DNA of 64,000 bases. Origin: Acanthosepion lycidas. Taxonomy: Eukaryota > Mollusca > Cephalopoda > Sepiida > Sepiidae. The DNA is taken from NCBI GenBank assembly GCA_963932145.1, contig OZ010586.1, positions 52,599,169 through 52,663,168 of the forward strand. Direction: 5' to 3'. This document shows positions 1 to 10,779 of the stretch, one piece after another (the stretch's first letter is position 1; every line of letters starts with the position of its first letter). The position numbers were made by a program, and so were the translations under genes. Under the pieces are notes generated by a model that did no database searches, was not told the DNA's origin, and worked only from the letters and a program-made list of their open reading frames with translations.

Positions 1-190
1 TATTGGAGAAAAGAGGGATAGAGGAAAACTGTAAATAACCTACCTAATCAGCTTGTGTAAATAGTTGGCAGAACAGGGATTAGGAGAGATAGAAAAAAGA
101 CAGGCATTACTTAGTGGTACAAATGACAGGAAATTGTGGAGAGCCATGATCGCCAACATTCTAAAAGGGACAGGGCACATAGAGGAGATG
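1..190 (+). mobile_element. LINE-R 3' end fragment
   Basis: Terminal part of an RTE-like non-LTR retrotransposon, continuing off the left edge of the window. It ends with the family's 3' signature, a GTGGAGAGCCATGATCG block followed by a GGGACAGGGCACATAGA-type block. The same end recurs near 50290, 51210, 51420 and 55447 on the + strand and, inverted, near 15460. Reading frames are broken and it is not functional. Confidence 0.75.
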
Positions 191-379
191 TTTCCTGTTG
201 ATTATTTTCACTTTATTCTCACATTGAAGAATTAGCTCAAATAAAACAAAATATGATTGTTATTGTAACATCACCTAAAGAATTTCGAAAACTATCACCC
301 ATTTGAAATAAACACTGAAGAACATTGCTTAACTTTAATTAATAAAACATTTTTGATTGGTAGATCAGTAGCTTCATTG

Positions 380-556
380 TCCTTATTCTTTTTTTAGATA
401 AGGCTTCTTAACACTTATTCAATGCACATTCCTTTTGTATTCCTTTGTTAAGAAGGAAGTTCCACTAAGATAGCTTCTTCAGTAGAACTGCTATTTTATG
501 AAACAAACTTCTGAGAGCGTACCTCCCCAGCAACTACAATTTTAATCTCTTCAAGT
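380..556 (+). mobile_element. LINE-K C-terminal fragment
   Basis: Translation on the + strand gives a degraded RT C-terminal domain with a RRKFH..SFFSRTAILWNKL-like core followed by NYNFNLFKSR. The same block is seen at 27540-27900 on the + strand and at 53740-54690 on the - strand. Only the end of the protein remains. Confidence 0.6.
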
Positions 557-581
557 CTAGAATTAACTGACAACTGTCATA

Positions 582-760
582 CGAGGTCAGACCAAAAAGT
601 ATTGAGATTGTTGCAGAGTGAAGCAGCTTGGCACAGATTGAACTTGAACTCTGTTGTGCATACACACTAAATTATAACATTCTTGCTTACTTCTGTTGCT
701 TATAGCAGTGTTTGGAAGGGTAACCTACAGGGAATCCTGAACTGAATCATTTATTTAATC
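582..760 (+). mobile_element. Possible mariner-type left end
   Basis: Just after a TA dinucleotide the sequence reads CGAGGTCAGACCAAAAAGTA, which resembles the terminal inverted repeat of mariner elements. It is followed by a leader-like stretch without a transposase. No matching right end was found and the right limit is arbitrary. This could be chance similarity. Confidence 0.3.
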
Positions 761-1149
761 TACCTCCTCATCACAGAAATTCAGACAAAAAAAAAACAAT
801 GTTCTTGACTTATTAAGGAAAATTTATGTTAGACCTTTTGAGGTAAGAAATTATCATTATTCTCAGGTCATTGGTCAGTGGTTACATCAATAAATCATAT
901 AAGATTTCAGAACCACCAATCAAGCGACCAAAGTAAGAATGAGGTGTATGAAGTGGTATCCAGTTGTGGGGTAGGGAGATCAGTTTTGATTTAGTCAACT
1001 ACAGAAGAGTTTCAGATCTTGAAAGACCAGAAAACCTCCATGTTTATAAAAGTTCACTGACAACACAATCCAGCACACCAGAAAAGTGTATTTTGTGAAT
1101 TATGCTTTTACATTTTGACTGGTATATTCATTATCATTGTTTTGTTTCT

Positions 1150-1620
1150 TTTTTTTTCAACTGGTATCACCATATGCAAGGTAGTAAAGCCACTAAGACA
1201 CGTGGTGTTACAGGACATGGAAGAATTAGGGACAGAAACATTAATAATGAGCAGGGAGAGGAAAGGGTAATCAGGAGGACAGTAGACAGTGATTGACACT
1301 GCATTTAAATTTTTACAGATTAAAGTTGGTTGGAAAGCATAGAGCTGGAAGGGAGTTCCACAATGAGTAGTAAAAGAAAAGAAACTGTTAGCATAGAATT
1401 TATGGTTACATCTAGCCAGCTCAACTGTAAATTGCTGAGATCTTGATGCCAGTATCGTGCTGCACTTAAATGCAAAAAGTCTAGGTACCATAGTGAAGAG
1501 CTTATCCGAACAATTTCCATAAACGTATTTAGAGAAAAGGCATAGGGAGGCAACCTTATGGTGTTAGGAAAATGATTGAAGCTGAGTCGCCAAATTAGGA
1601 CCAATTAAATGTCAAAAATT
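1150..1620 (-). mobile_element. LINE-J 3' end copy
   Basis: On the - strand the C-terminal RT block reads LASRSQQFTVELARC, then HCGTPFQLYAFQPT and NLNAVSITVY. This is the LINE-J C-terminal domain. The 3' end lies at the low-coordinate side and finishes in a short A tract on the - strand (poly-T at 1151-1158). The copy is 5'-truncated, as is usual for LINEs, and the frame is broken. Confidence 0.7.
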
Positions 1621-2630
1621 TCTGAGTTAAATTTTATCGTAGCTATGTATATACAGAAAAAAAAACAGTATATATAGGTTTGGTTGGATCTGTGATTCTG
1701 GACATCTACTGTGTGATTTTGAATATATCATCTGTATATAATGAGAGACCAGTGGCATAGCTGGAGAGTGTGCTGCCCAGGCAGCACTTGAGTTTACTGC
1801 TAGTTGGCCCCACAAAAAATACATATTGCATTGTGAGTCACATTTAAAGTTATAAAACTAGTTTTTGTATCATTATATTATTACTTTCCCATAGTCAAAT
1901 ATACTAGTATGCTTTCATTACACACCAAACATACTTAAACTTTATCGGTAACAGTTAAAAAGCAAAAATTGATATATAGGGGAAAAATTAGGACTATCTT
2001 TATTTCTAAAATGAAAATTATAACTTTCTAGAAAGTAACTTTTGCTTTTTTGTTGGCAAATTCTTCAGTGACATCATCAAAAACTATTTCATCTGTCAAT
2101 TGACACTCTATAGACAGTAGATAGACCAATATATATGCCATAATTTAAGTTACTTGAAAAGATATTTTAACTGTGAGTAACTGTCCCAACATTAAAACCA
2201 CCTTTTATTCAATATCACCTATACAGGATTATAGCCTACAACGAATACAAAAGTGTTGCTCCCAACAATAAAAGTGGGACAACTGTTATATTGATGACAT
2301 ATTGAGGCAAGATTATTAGTTCTGTAAAAGTTCATAAATTATATACAAGAATATTTGAGTGTTCTTTTTCTTAGCTTTACATAATATTGATCTAAGATAC
2401 ATTTTACTCTAAATATTCGTAGCATCTAAATAATCTGATTTGAATTTTTATTGGATGATGTTAACATGAAGTTACACCTGAAGGTAGAGTCTCTTTCAGT
2501 CATTATACTCTTGGAGATGATATCACATGTTTTATAGAAACAAATAACTGATGACTGAGGTAGGCAGAGCTTTGAAAAACAGATCTATGCCAATTAGTAG
2601 AAACTTAAGTTAATTATGACAGAACTCCAA
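1621..2630. other. AT-rich DNA, no gene seen
   Basis: AT-rich sequence with no credible exon, transposon domain or tandem array. A local GC-richer stretch around 1745-1815 could not be classified. Confidence 0.5.
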
Positions 2631-2637
2631 CCTGAAT

Positions 2638-2925
2638 TATAATCTGTCTATATTTCTGAAATGAGGTACTGTAACTATTTACACTATTTACATTTTTCAC
2701 ACTGTTTTCTTCATCTTTAATGTCATATTCACATTTCAGCTGATATACATTGGAATTTAGAACCAAAGCCTTTATTTAGTCCACTGTGGTAGATTGTTTT
2801 AGTTCCATGTGACATGCCTTTTCTGGATATCTCAGTTTCAGTTATCTCCCTTTTAGTAACTTAACTCTCCAAATTTTTGTTCACCTTTGCTGTGGCCAGG
2901 TATTTTATTTACAGTGAATAAAAAT
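2638..2925 (-). repeat. SINE-B copy
   Basis: Reverse complement of the SINE-B body and tail. The tail motif (GTCTATATTTCTGAAATGAGG on the + strand) and a TTTAGTCCACTG block match the copy at 22560-22940 in the opposite orientation. The head-proximal GTGGCCAGGTATT marks the end of the tRNA-like box B region. Copies differ at many sites, so the insertion is old. Confidence 0.65.
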
Positions 2926-2939
2926 CTACCCACGAATTC

Positions 2940-3160
2940 CTGTTTTTAGTACAGTTCAGTTATTTGTCACCCTGTTTTCTACTGAGTCTAATTACACAAA
3001 CTGATGATTTAATCTACTAGGTTATTGTATCATAGACTAATGCATTAGTTTGTGAATTTAATGACATAGTAATTGCAAGTTCAATCCCAGTGCTGGCTGT
3101 ATGTATGCAAAGTCAATTGGAAAACAGGGCAAGCAATAACTGAGCAGTACTAAAAATAAC
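2940..3160. repeat. Inverted pair of SINE-B-related pieces
   Basis: A segment at about 2944-2995 read on the - strand matches a segment at about 3100-3155 read on the + strand: both contain an AAAACAGGG block followed by an AATAACTGA.C.GTACTAAAA block. The intervening ~105 bases include a tRNA box B-like AGTTCAATCCC at about 3080. Two SINE fragments therefore lie head to head. Confidence 0.55.
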
Positions 3161-3319
3161 AATGTATATAAATTGTCTGAATGTTTTACAAGTGTTTTCA
3201 GTTATACTCTTTGCCAATATCAAGGATGAATTTTATTTTAATTTTTTTATTTTGAATATATGCATTGTTTTACATAGGTATCTAGAGTTACAGGAATGTT
3301 ATACTTTCCAAACATGGTC

Positions 3320-3342
3320 ATATATATATATATATATATATA
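3320..3342. repeat. (TA)n microsatellite
   Basis: Perfect TA dinucleotide run of about 22 bases. Confidence 0.95.
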
Positions 3343-3540
3343 AGTTACAGACATTATATCTGCTTATTTTTCACATAATCCATTCATACTCACAAATATA
3401 ACCGTCTATTGCAATTAAATGATGTGAGAAATATGCTATAACTGTGAAAATCGGTTTTATTTCCTTAATTATGTTAAAAATAAGCAGACATAATGTTTGT
3501 AATTTATTTAATCAGACATGTCTGAAAAAGAATTTGCTGC

Positions 3541-3543
<3 letters not shown>

Positions 3544-3599
<56 letters not shown>

Positions 3600-3679
3600 A
3601 TAGATATATATATACATGTATATATATATGTGTGTGTATATATATGTGTGTATGTCAGTGTGTGCATGTGTGTGTGTGC

Positions 3680-3733
<54 letters not shown>
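3544..3733. repeat. Compound (TA)n/(TG)n microsatellite
   Basis: TA run, then TG run, then interspersed TATATG units, then a second long TA run. Open frames on both strands here encode only Ile/Tyr or Cys/Val dipeptides and are not genes. Confidence 0.95.
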
Positions 3734-3734
<1 letters not shown>

Positions 3735-3834
3735 TATATCAATGCTTCAATGTATGCTTCCAAATAACTAAAGCAAGATACTGCTGAGGCTTGTTTTTGT
3801 GAAATTTTAAGTGTGTATATTGTCTCTTATATAA

Positions 3835-4192
3835 AAACATTATGGAATATTGCATTTGTTTTTGAAGCAGAAGCTCATGACGAACGCAAATTCCCAATTT
3901 GTAAGTTTTCCAGTTTTGTTTGAGATCTTCATGGACAGTTGAACATGATGCATCATTTTTGCACTAAATCTCTAATGTTTTGACATGGATCCAATTCAAT
4001 AGTTGCTTTCAAACGTTTTTCATTCACAGTGGGTCATTTTCCAGAGCAAGACTTGTCAGATACATCACAATTGCTATTTTTTAATCTTTTAAAATGCAAC
4101 CTGTCATGTATGATCCTTCACTGCATCTGTATATACTGCAGAAATGTTTTTAAATGCCTCTGTAGCAATACTCTCTTTCTGCATACATATAG
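3835..4192 (-). pseudogene. mariner transposase N-terminal relic
   Basis: On the - strand, across several frames, this translates to pieces of a mariner DNA-binding region: TEAFKNISAVYTDAVKD, then a GKWPTVNEKRLKATIELDP segment followed by CQNIRDLVQK, then VHEDLKQNWKTYKLGI. These match the second helix-turn-helix and the linker before the WVPHEL motif in mauritiana/cecropia-type mariners. No catalytic domain remains. The upstream side is cut by the 3' end of the LINE-J copy that begins at about 4200, which suggests LINE insertion into, or a breakpoint within, the transposon. Confidence 0.6.
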
Positions 4193-4199
4193 TTTTTTT

Positions 4200-6050
4200 T
4201 AAGCATTTCATCCCATGCAAAGTGGGAGTGCTACTGGTTCGCAGGGGGGGGGGTACATAGAGTGAACGTGAGAGAAAAACTGTGCATAGAGGGAATGAGG
4301 AAAGGATAAAAGATGAACGGGGTTAAAGACATCAGAAGATGGCAACTGACATTGTATTTAAATTTTTGAAGATTGTAGTTATCAGGGAAGCAAGTAAATA
4401 GAAGGGAATTTCACAAGTGGGAAGTGCGAGAAAAGAAGCTGGAGTAGAAATGGCAGTTACATTTAACTGTTTCAATAGTAAAAGGAGGGAACCTAGATGC
4501 CAGTCTAGTAGCACACTTAAATTTATGTAGTCAGAGCAGCAGGGAAAAAAGCTTGACAGAACAGTAGCCGTGGAGATATTTGTAGAAAAGAGAGAGGGAA
4601 GACACATCACATATGTAAGAAAGTGACTGTAGTCGAGATGCCAAGTCAGGATCAATTACACTACAGAATATCTTTCTTTGGATTTTGTTGAGAACCTTGA
4701 GATGAACAACTGGAGCAACAGACTAGATATGGCAACAGTACTCAATGCACAGACAAATGGTAGATTTGTAGATATGTAGGATGGACTCTGACATGAAAAA
4801 CCTTCAGGTACAATACAGTGAGCCAAATTTCCTTGCAGCAGATGCAGCTATTGATTCAATGAAATTGTTCCACTTCAAGTCATTCAAAAGTGTGAGGGCA
4901 AGAAGGCACAATGAGACACTCTCCTGGAGTTTAGCATCAACCATGCTAATGGTGGGCAGGGAATTATCTCTGTAGTGGCTAAATGAGAGCAGTTTAGTCT
5001 TGGAGGCATTAAAATTTACAAGCCATTTCCTACCACAATTAATCACTGATTGAAGGTCCTTTTCAAGAGTAGCAACCAAGCTGACTTCATCAGTGCTACC
5101 ATATTTATTATTGAGACAGGATCAAATGGTAGTGTCATCTGCATAGATACCTACTTTGATGAAGATAAGAAACAGTGTACTACCCAGGAAAGAGCCTTGG
5201 GGACCCCTGCATTCATAAGGAAAGATCTGTCTGCATGCAAGTTCTGAATGACCTTCATTTCACAGTTTGAAAGGAATGATTGGATTAAATCAAATAGTCA
5301 TCCTGTAATACTGTAGCCCTGAAGCTTACACAGAAGTCCAGCATGCCAAACTCTGTTGAATGCCTTCAAGATATCTAGAACCAACCGAGCAGAGTGTTTA
5401 AGCCACCTGGTATGGTGTGCTTTAAAGTCTCCGAACATGAATATATTTGCAAACAAGTGTAGGGAGAAGGCCTTGTCTATATTATCAGTGATACTACCTA
5501 ACATGCAATAGTCTTGAGAGGAAGAGGAACGGTAAAGAAAGAAAAGATAGCTGACGGTGCTAAGTAGAAAGAGATGGAGATACAAGTATGAGTGGTTTGG
5601 AGATTCAAGAGAATGTTCCCTAGCCAGCAGATGTTTGCAGACATAAACTCCTAAGCCATGCATGTGGACTTCTAAGTAAGTCCTTTCTAAGTAACTAGGA
5701 ATTGAAAAATCAGAGGAAGGGATAGAAGAGGTTAGTCTCATAGAGAGCTAGAATGTTTGGAGATTTTTTGAAAAGGAACTATTCTATACAGCAGAGGTTG
5801 GTATGAATAACACGAATGTTGAAGAAGGAAAGGTTAAGGGGTTTAGATGATTTTTGTGGACCAGGTTTAGGTTTATATGCCATGATGTGTTATACTGGTA
5901 AGGAGAAAGCCTAAGGTGGTAGTAACAGTAGGTCATTTGATGTGACCTATGCAGAAGGGAAATGGTGTAGACTGCAACATAGTTGCCCACCGGAGGTACC
6001 TGCAGGGACACCCTTCCATGTGCCACATAACACTGCAAGAGCCCCAATAT
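4200..6050 (-). mobile_element. LINE-J retrotransposon, longest copy, degraded
   Basis: Best-preserved LINE in the window, read right to left. An APE-type endonuclease end is visible (5741-5420: HMHGLGVYV, YLFFLYRSSSSQDY, IFMFGDFKAHH, the last resembling a catalytic GDFNAHH block). An internal deletion fuses this to the RT (KAFNRVWHAGLLCKLQGY). An AGVP..S block near 5205 and an intact YADDTT catalytic motif near 5125 follow. Then come LEKDLQSVINCGRKWLVNFN and KTKLLSF (5079-4985), DLKWNNFIESIAASAARK, and the C-terminal domain (4655-4332). The 3' end near 4200 is an A tract on the - strand. Several frameshifts and stops are present and the copy is inactive. It belongs to the jockey/CR1-like group; exact clade is not determined. 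Confidence 0.8.
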
Positions 6051-6499
6051 AATGCAACTGTTGATCAGAGCAGCCTAATAGTGAATATGATACTTTTTAA
6101 ATTTGTAATCCTCCATGGGATTAAAGTATGAAATGCACTATATACAGACCAGTGGCAGATAGAAGAGATGGATTAACTAAATCTTGATACTGTTTTGTAC
6201 CATTCAACTTTGGTTCTGCCTCAGTTAATTGACTTTAATTCATAGCAGTGAAATACATAATTGCTTTACAAACACCTTAATAAATCTTCCATTCAAGCTT
6301 TTTAATTTGTTATAAATCATTTTTTGTTGAGAAAAAAAGGAGTTTTCAGTTTTTGTCTATATTTAAAATGGATCATTTGAAATAAAATCATTTTACAAAG
6401 TTTCATTCTATGGGGTTTAAAGGTTATTTGAGGCCTTGTAAAAACTGAAAAAGTGAAGGGACAACAAAAACATATATAGACTAATAGGAATAGATAGGT

Positions 6500-6660
6500 T
6501 CACCTTCCTGATCTTATGAACAGGAGTAGAGGTTTATCCCTTGTTTCCTGGTTAGATTTGAATTTCTGTTTCTTTCTAAATTCTCCTCATTCTCTTTCAC
6601 TCTCAGTAGCCCCTTGTGTTTTAGTGGCATTATTGCCTTGCTTGGGGGTGAAATGATTAA

Positions 6661-6662
<2 letters not shown>
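6500..6662 (+). mobile_element. LINE-J 3' tail
   Basis: The + strand carries the LINE-J 3' terminal motif GCCTTGCTTGGGGGTGAAATG, seen also near 48555 and 63345 and inverted near 7970. It is followed at once by a 64-base TA array, so the LINE tail and the microsatellite are contiguous. The left boundary is approximate. Confidence 0.65.

Positions 6663-6726
<64 letters not shown>
6663..6726. repeat. (TA)32 microsatellite at a LINE tail
   Basis: Uninterrupted TA array starting exactly where the LINE-J 3' end stops. Confidence 0.97.
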
Positions 6727-6731
<5 letters not shown>

Positions 6732-7160
6732 CAGGCTTGATTTATTTAATGATGAATTCACTGAAAATGCTTTTTTGATACAAAATATTTCATTAACTTT
6801 TTAAATAAAATATAGCAAAGGTTTTATGTCATTTCTGATTAGATTTGTGATGAAGATTTATTTTTGAACAGGGCTTTTAATCTTAAGTAAATTTATTGAA
6901 CATTTTTTGTATGTGAAATGCATTATCTGTGACAAGTCTATGAGTGCTTTCAGAAAGCTTTAATGGTTAAAACAAAAATTGAGTTCCAAAAATGTTCTGA
7001 TATACAAAGATTTTGTATTATCTATACATACACAGAATTTCTATTTAATTAAAATTATCCGAATTCTTCCAAATCCAATAATTACACCTTTACTGATATT
7101 CATTGTTGTAGATATAACATATTCAAACTCAAACTCACATGCTCTTATATAAAAATATAT
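6727..7160. other. AT-rich DNA, no gene seen
   Basis: No coding, RNA or repeat signal recognised. Confidence 0.5.
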
Positions 7161-7218
7161 TTATATACATTGATACCTGTACATAGAGACACCTTCTCCC
7201 AAATATACAGAGCGGAAA

Positions 7219-7284
7219 TAAATATATATATATATATATATTTTTTTTTTTTCCTTAAATATATATATATATATATATATATAT
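7219..7284. repeat. (TA)n / T-tract / (TA)n
   Basis: Two TA runs separated by a T-rich tract. The array abuts the 3' end of the minus-strand SINE-A copy that starts at 7285. Confidence 0.95.
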
Positions 7285-7648
7285 GGTGGACTCTCCTTTC
7301 ATATTCAACATATGAGGGTCAAACAGCTGAGTTCCTAGGAACTGACAGCCCAGACACCAGCACATATATGACTTATAGTGGTGAAGGCTTTGTGCAGAAC
7401 CAATCATACTTTTTGAATGGCCAAATACAGAGATCTGGTGAACAACATGTCACAAGGTCCCCAAATGACCCTCTGCAGGTTTTGTCCTTCTCCTAGACCA
7501 GTTGCCATCCAAGTCTATAGACCCCAGTCTGTCCTGCTATTTATCCATAGCTAGAGGAAGAAGAAGAGGATTAATACCTTTCCCAAGGGTGTTAGCACAT
7601 AAGTGGATGTAATGGATTTGAATGGAATTCGAACTTGGCTCTCTGATT

Positions 7649-7649
<1 letters not shown>
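7285..7649 (-). repeat. SINE-A, near full length
   Basis: A tRNA-headed SINE read on the - strand. The head, at the right end, has a box B-like GAGTTTGAATTCC-type sequence (CGAACTTGGCTCTCTGATTCC on the + strand). The body has the conserved ATACCTTTCCCAAGGG and ACCAGTTGCCATCCAAG blocks. The 3' part matches the + strand copy at 23640-24006, including AAAAAGTATGATTGGTTCT read on the - strand. TA arrays flank both ends. Confidence 0.75.

Positions 7650-7682
<33 letters not shown>
7650..7682. repeat. (TA)n microsatellite
   Basis: Perfect TA array at the head side of the adjoining SINE-A. Confidence 0.95.
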
Positions 7683-7689
<7 letters not shown>

Positions 7690-7961
7690 GCATGTGTGTG
7701 CTTCACTCTACATTGACAGACATGTTTTTCTACATTGTGTCAGATTGTATTATGCAAGTTCATGTTTTTATTGGTATTAACTTAAATTAAAATTTTTAGG
7801 ATACTTATATTTATATGATAAACATATCATGACTATTTCTGCTTTTAATAACTGTTTTATTAGAAATATTTAGAATAACTGATTTGATGGCATGAGATTT
7901 TATTATGCAACTTGAGTGTTGTTTGCCACATTTTATAAATAAATATATATATATTTTTTTT

Positions 7962-8607
7962 TTTTTAAGCAATTCACCCCAAGCAAGGTGGGAGTGCCAC
8001 TAGCACACAAAGGGTTACAGAAGATTGAGAACAAGATTAAAGAGGGCGTGTTTAAGGAAAAGATACAAAAAAGGACGGAGAACAAGATCAAGGTATCAGA
8101 AGTTATTGATGGACATTGCACTTGAATATTTAAAGATTATAACTATCAGGGAAGCAAGCAAGAGGAGTGGCGTTCCACAGACAGGAAGTGTGAGAGAAGA
8201 AACTGTTTGAGTAGAAGAGATGGTTACATTTAACTGTTTCAACAGTGCAAGTGTGAGACTGAGATGCCAGCCTAGTAGCTCACCAAAATTCATGCAGTCT
8301 GGTCACCCACAAAAGTAGCTCATCAGTTGCTGTGAAAATACTTGTAGAAGAGACAGAGTGAAGTCATGTCTATAAGAAAGCGACAGTAGATGGGATTGCC
8401 AGATCAGGACCTATCACATTGCATATTCATCTCTGGATTTTGTCCAGTACCTCGGGATGTACAGCAGGGGTACCATACTATATATGACAACAATATTCCA
8501 TTCACAAACGGATGGTTGCTTTATAAATTTGAAGGATGGACTCAGACGAGAAAAAATTTCTGGCACAACACAGTGAACCAACTTTCTGCTTGTCCCTCCC
8601 TTAGTTG
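7962..8607 (-). mobile_element. LINE-J 3' copy
   Basis: The 3' terminus is at 7962 with an A tract plus a TA run on its outer side (7940-7968). The inverted tail motif reads CACCCCAAGCAAGGTGGGAGT. The C-terminal domain (8293-8096) contains LNVTISSTQTVSSLTLPVCGTP, and a more upstream RT part (8617-8414) includes RKLVHCVVPEIFS. Frames are broken. The right boundary is set where an unclassified repeat begins. Confidence 0.72.
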
Positions 8608-8945
8608 TCATGGCCAATATATCCTATCAATATCTTTTAAATAATGAACTATTCTGTTATGATCAGACCTTATAAATAATGGACTATTCCATTTTGTGTG
8701 GAAAGACAGAAAAGACATCAGAGATGCTACTTGGTTTCAGTGAGAAAATGAAAAAAGAAAGAAGATAGAAATGTTTAACAGCTGTTTCAGTGAAATGGTA
8801 AAAGTTTTCAATTTCAAATCTTTTAATTGATACCGCTTCTTTAAATAATGAACAGCATTTATATTTATGATTGTTAATGCAATATTTTGTTAAAGTTGTT
8901 AAAATCAAATATGTAACAATGTGATAGGGGAATTTCTATGGATAC
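8608..8945 (+). repeat. Unclassified dispersed repeat, copy 1
   Basis: Direct match to 41239-41750. Shared blocks include ACTATTCTGTT.TGATCA, TAGAAATGTTTAAC, GGCTGTTTCAGTGAAATGG-like and GAGAATTTCT.TGGATA-like sequence. No transposase, RT or tRNA-like promoter was recognised. Orientation is arbitrary. Confidence 0.6.
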
Positions 8946-9240
8946 TTTATTGTTGTATTTTATTGTATATGCAGGACAATCCTCCCTGAAATTCTGGAAA
9001 GCTGACTATTGGCCATATTGCTTTAAAAACTTTCAAAGACAGCATAACAATCGACCTCAGCCTATCCAAATAGGAATCCAATGGAAAACATTTGTTCCAT
9101 TATTAAGAGAGATATTTATGGAAATAGAAAACAATATTCAAGTAAATAAGATCTCTGGGATGCAGTAAAAACTTTTGCAATTAATGTTAAAGTGAAACAA
9201 AAATCAGTGAATGGAAAACTCATGAATGTTATAGAATGTC
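8938..9240 (+). pseudogene. Possible LINE endonuclease/linker relic
   Basis: An open frame of 76 codons reads through IQIGIQWKTFVPLLREIFME and, after a frame change, a LWDAVKTFAINVKVKQKS-like run. This recalls the L1-type 'LWDxxKA' linker between endonuclease and RT. The similarity is weak, and an unrelated open frame is possible. Confidence 0.25.
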
Positions 9241-9244
9241 AAGC

Positions 9245-10250
9245 ATCCCATATTAACATAATCCATTTCTTATTACTATAAATATTATTTTTAGTTTAAA
9301 AACATGTTTCAGTTGTGTTACAAATTTGTAACACATAGAGATATGAAGCCCAGGTTTAAAAAAAAGGAAAGAATAAGGGTGAGGTTGCTCAGATAGGATC
9401 ACATGAACAGGGACCAATGAATAACAAATTCAAGTTGGACATTTATAACAATTTTATATAACAAAAAACAACAAAATATGGGAAAACTATGAGACAACAG
9501 ACATAAAATCAATAAAAGACACTTATCTGATACTAGGTGTTAGTCAAACATTCATGTTTCATGAATTTGTAAGTTCAAATGTTTGTAATGGCAAATAGAC
9601 AGTCATTGTAAAATGTCCAACTAAAAGTCAGTAATTCTTCTTTCCACAATATAAGATATAAGACTCTGCAGTTGTCTTGTATTTCATTTCCCCTGTGGTA
9701 ATCAAATTACATCCAAAATGAAATTGGGATGATTTCTCCAGGTATAATATTCTTTTACTCTCTACACATCAAGTAGTCAAATAAATCCATGGTCTTTGAG
9801 AATTATATCTTTTTTTATTCACTTTACATCAAGTAGCTGAATAAGTCCAGGATCTTCAGAACTGATATTTCCTTATTCCTTGCACAACAATTAATAGAAT
9901 AAGTTCATAAGTGGTAACTGAAAGTCAATTTTCTCATTACCTGTTGTGGTCAGAGATTATTGGGAAACTGAAATTACAATACCAAAAATCCCATATGGTA
10001 ATGTATGTCATGTGAGCTGGGGTAAATGGCTTTTAATTACTCCATTAGGAAGTCAATCTGTCTTATTGTCAAGTGACCTAGTTTTCTTCCCACCACTTTT
10101 CAGTTGAGACAGAACTGTCTAGATAGGAAATAAAAAAAGAAAAGAAAGAAGAGGAAACATAAAAACAGCATGACCCTTAATAAACTGATCATACGTCTGA
10201 TTTAACATTTACCATTGAGGGCCATGTTACAGTTGCTATCCATTTTTCTT
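9245..10250. other. AT-rich DNA, no gene seen
   Basis: No recognisable element apart from a short stretch near 9268-9296 that resembles one arm of the fold-back at 10557-10769. Confidence 0.5.
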
Positions 10251-10556
10251 ATTTTCTTAAACAATGTAAACTGGCTTAGATTCAGAAGTCTTACTAAAGA
10301 AAAATTGTGCCTCCTACAGGAATCAAACCAGCATCTATTTTTTTCCCTTCCAGGAAACCACTTTTTAACCAAAGTGTGACACTAGCAGTTTTGCCACTGA
10401 GACCAGCCTGACAGAGTGAGGATAGAATTACTTATTTAAGGAAAGCTCATTGTTGAGACCTCCACAAACCTATATCTGCTAGCTTCAGTTTTATATCTGA
10501 AATGTAAACAACTGTAATGTTTTGAAGGGACTTTTTATCTGCTTTTATTTTTTTTT

Positions 10557-10769
10557 ATTACTATGAACATTATTTTTAGGGGGTTTGAGTTGGTATCCCT
10601 GTTTTCTATTTTTGTAAATGGTGAAATTAATAACAACCAACCTAAACTGAGACGTCCTACTAAAGAAGACTAATTGTTATTAATTTTACTGTTTAATAAA
10701 ATAATAAAAAAAAAACAGGGATAACAATTCAAACATGGCTACCCACTAAAAATAACGTTTATAGTAATT
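10557..10769. repeat. Long imperfect fold-back element
   Basis: Left arm 10557-10636 and right arm 10674-10769 are inverted complements, with TTATTTTTAG.GGGT and GTTATCCCTGTTTT-type blocks in one arm and their complements in the other. The loop is about 37 bases. The loop sequence (CTAAACTGAGACGTCCTACT) resembles 10262-10305. No coding capacity. It could be a fold-back MITE or two inverted SINE halves. Confidence 0.7.
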
Positions 10770-10779
10770 ATAGAAATAA

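Noticed and set aside
3444-3767. 107-codon and 83-codon open frames on both strands
   Set aside because: They are translations of TA/TG microsatellites (Ile-Tyr and Cys-Val runs), as are similar frames at 21794-22102, 37995-38297, 40346-40783 and 42544-42930.
10310-10400. tRNA-derived SINE head around an inverted GGTTTGATTCC
   Set aside because: Putative box A and box B are about 95 bases apart, too far for a tRNA-like promoter, and no second copy was seen.
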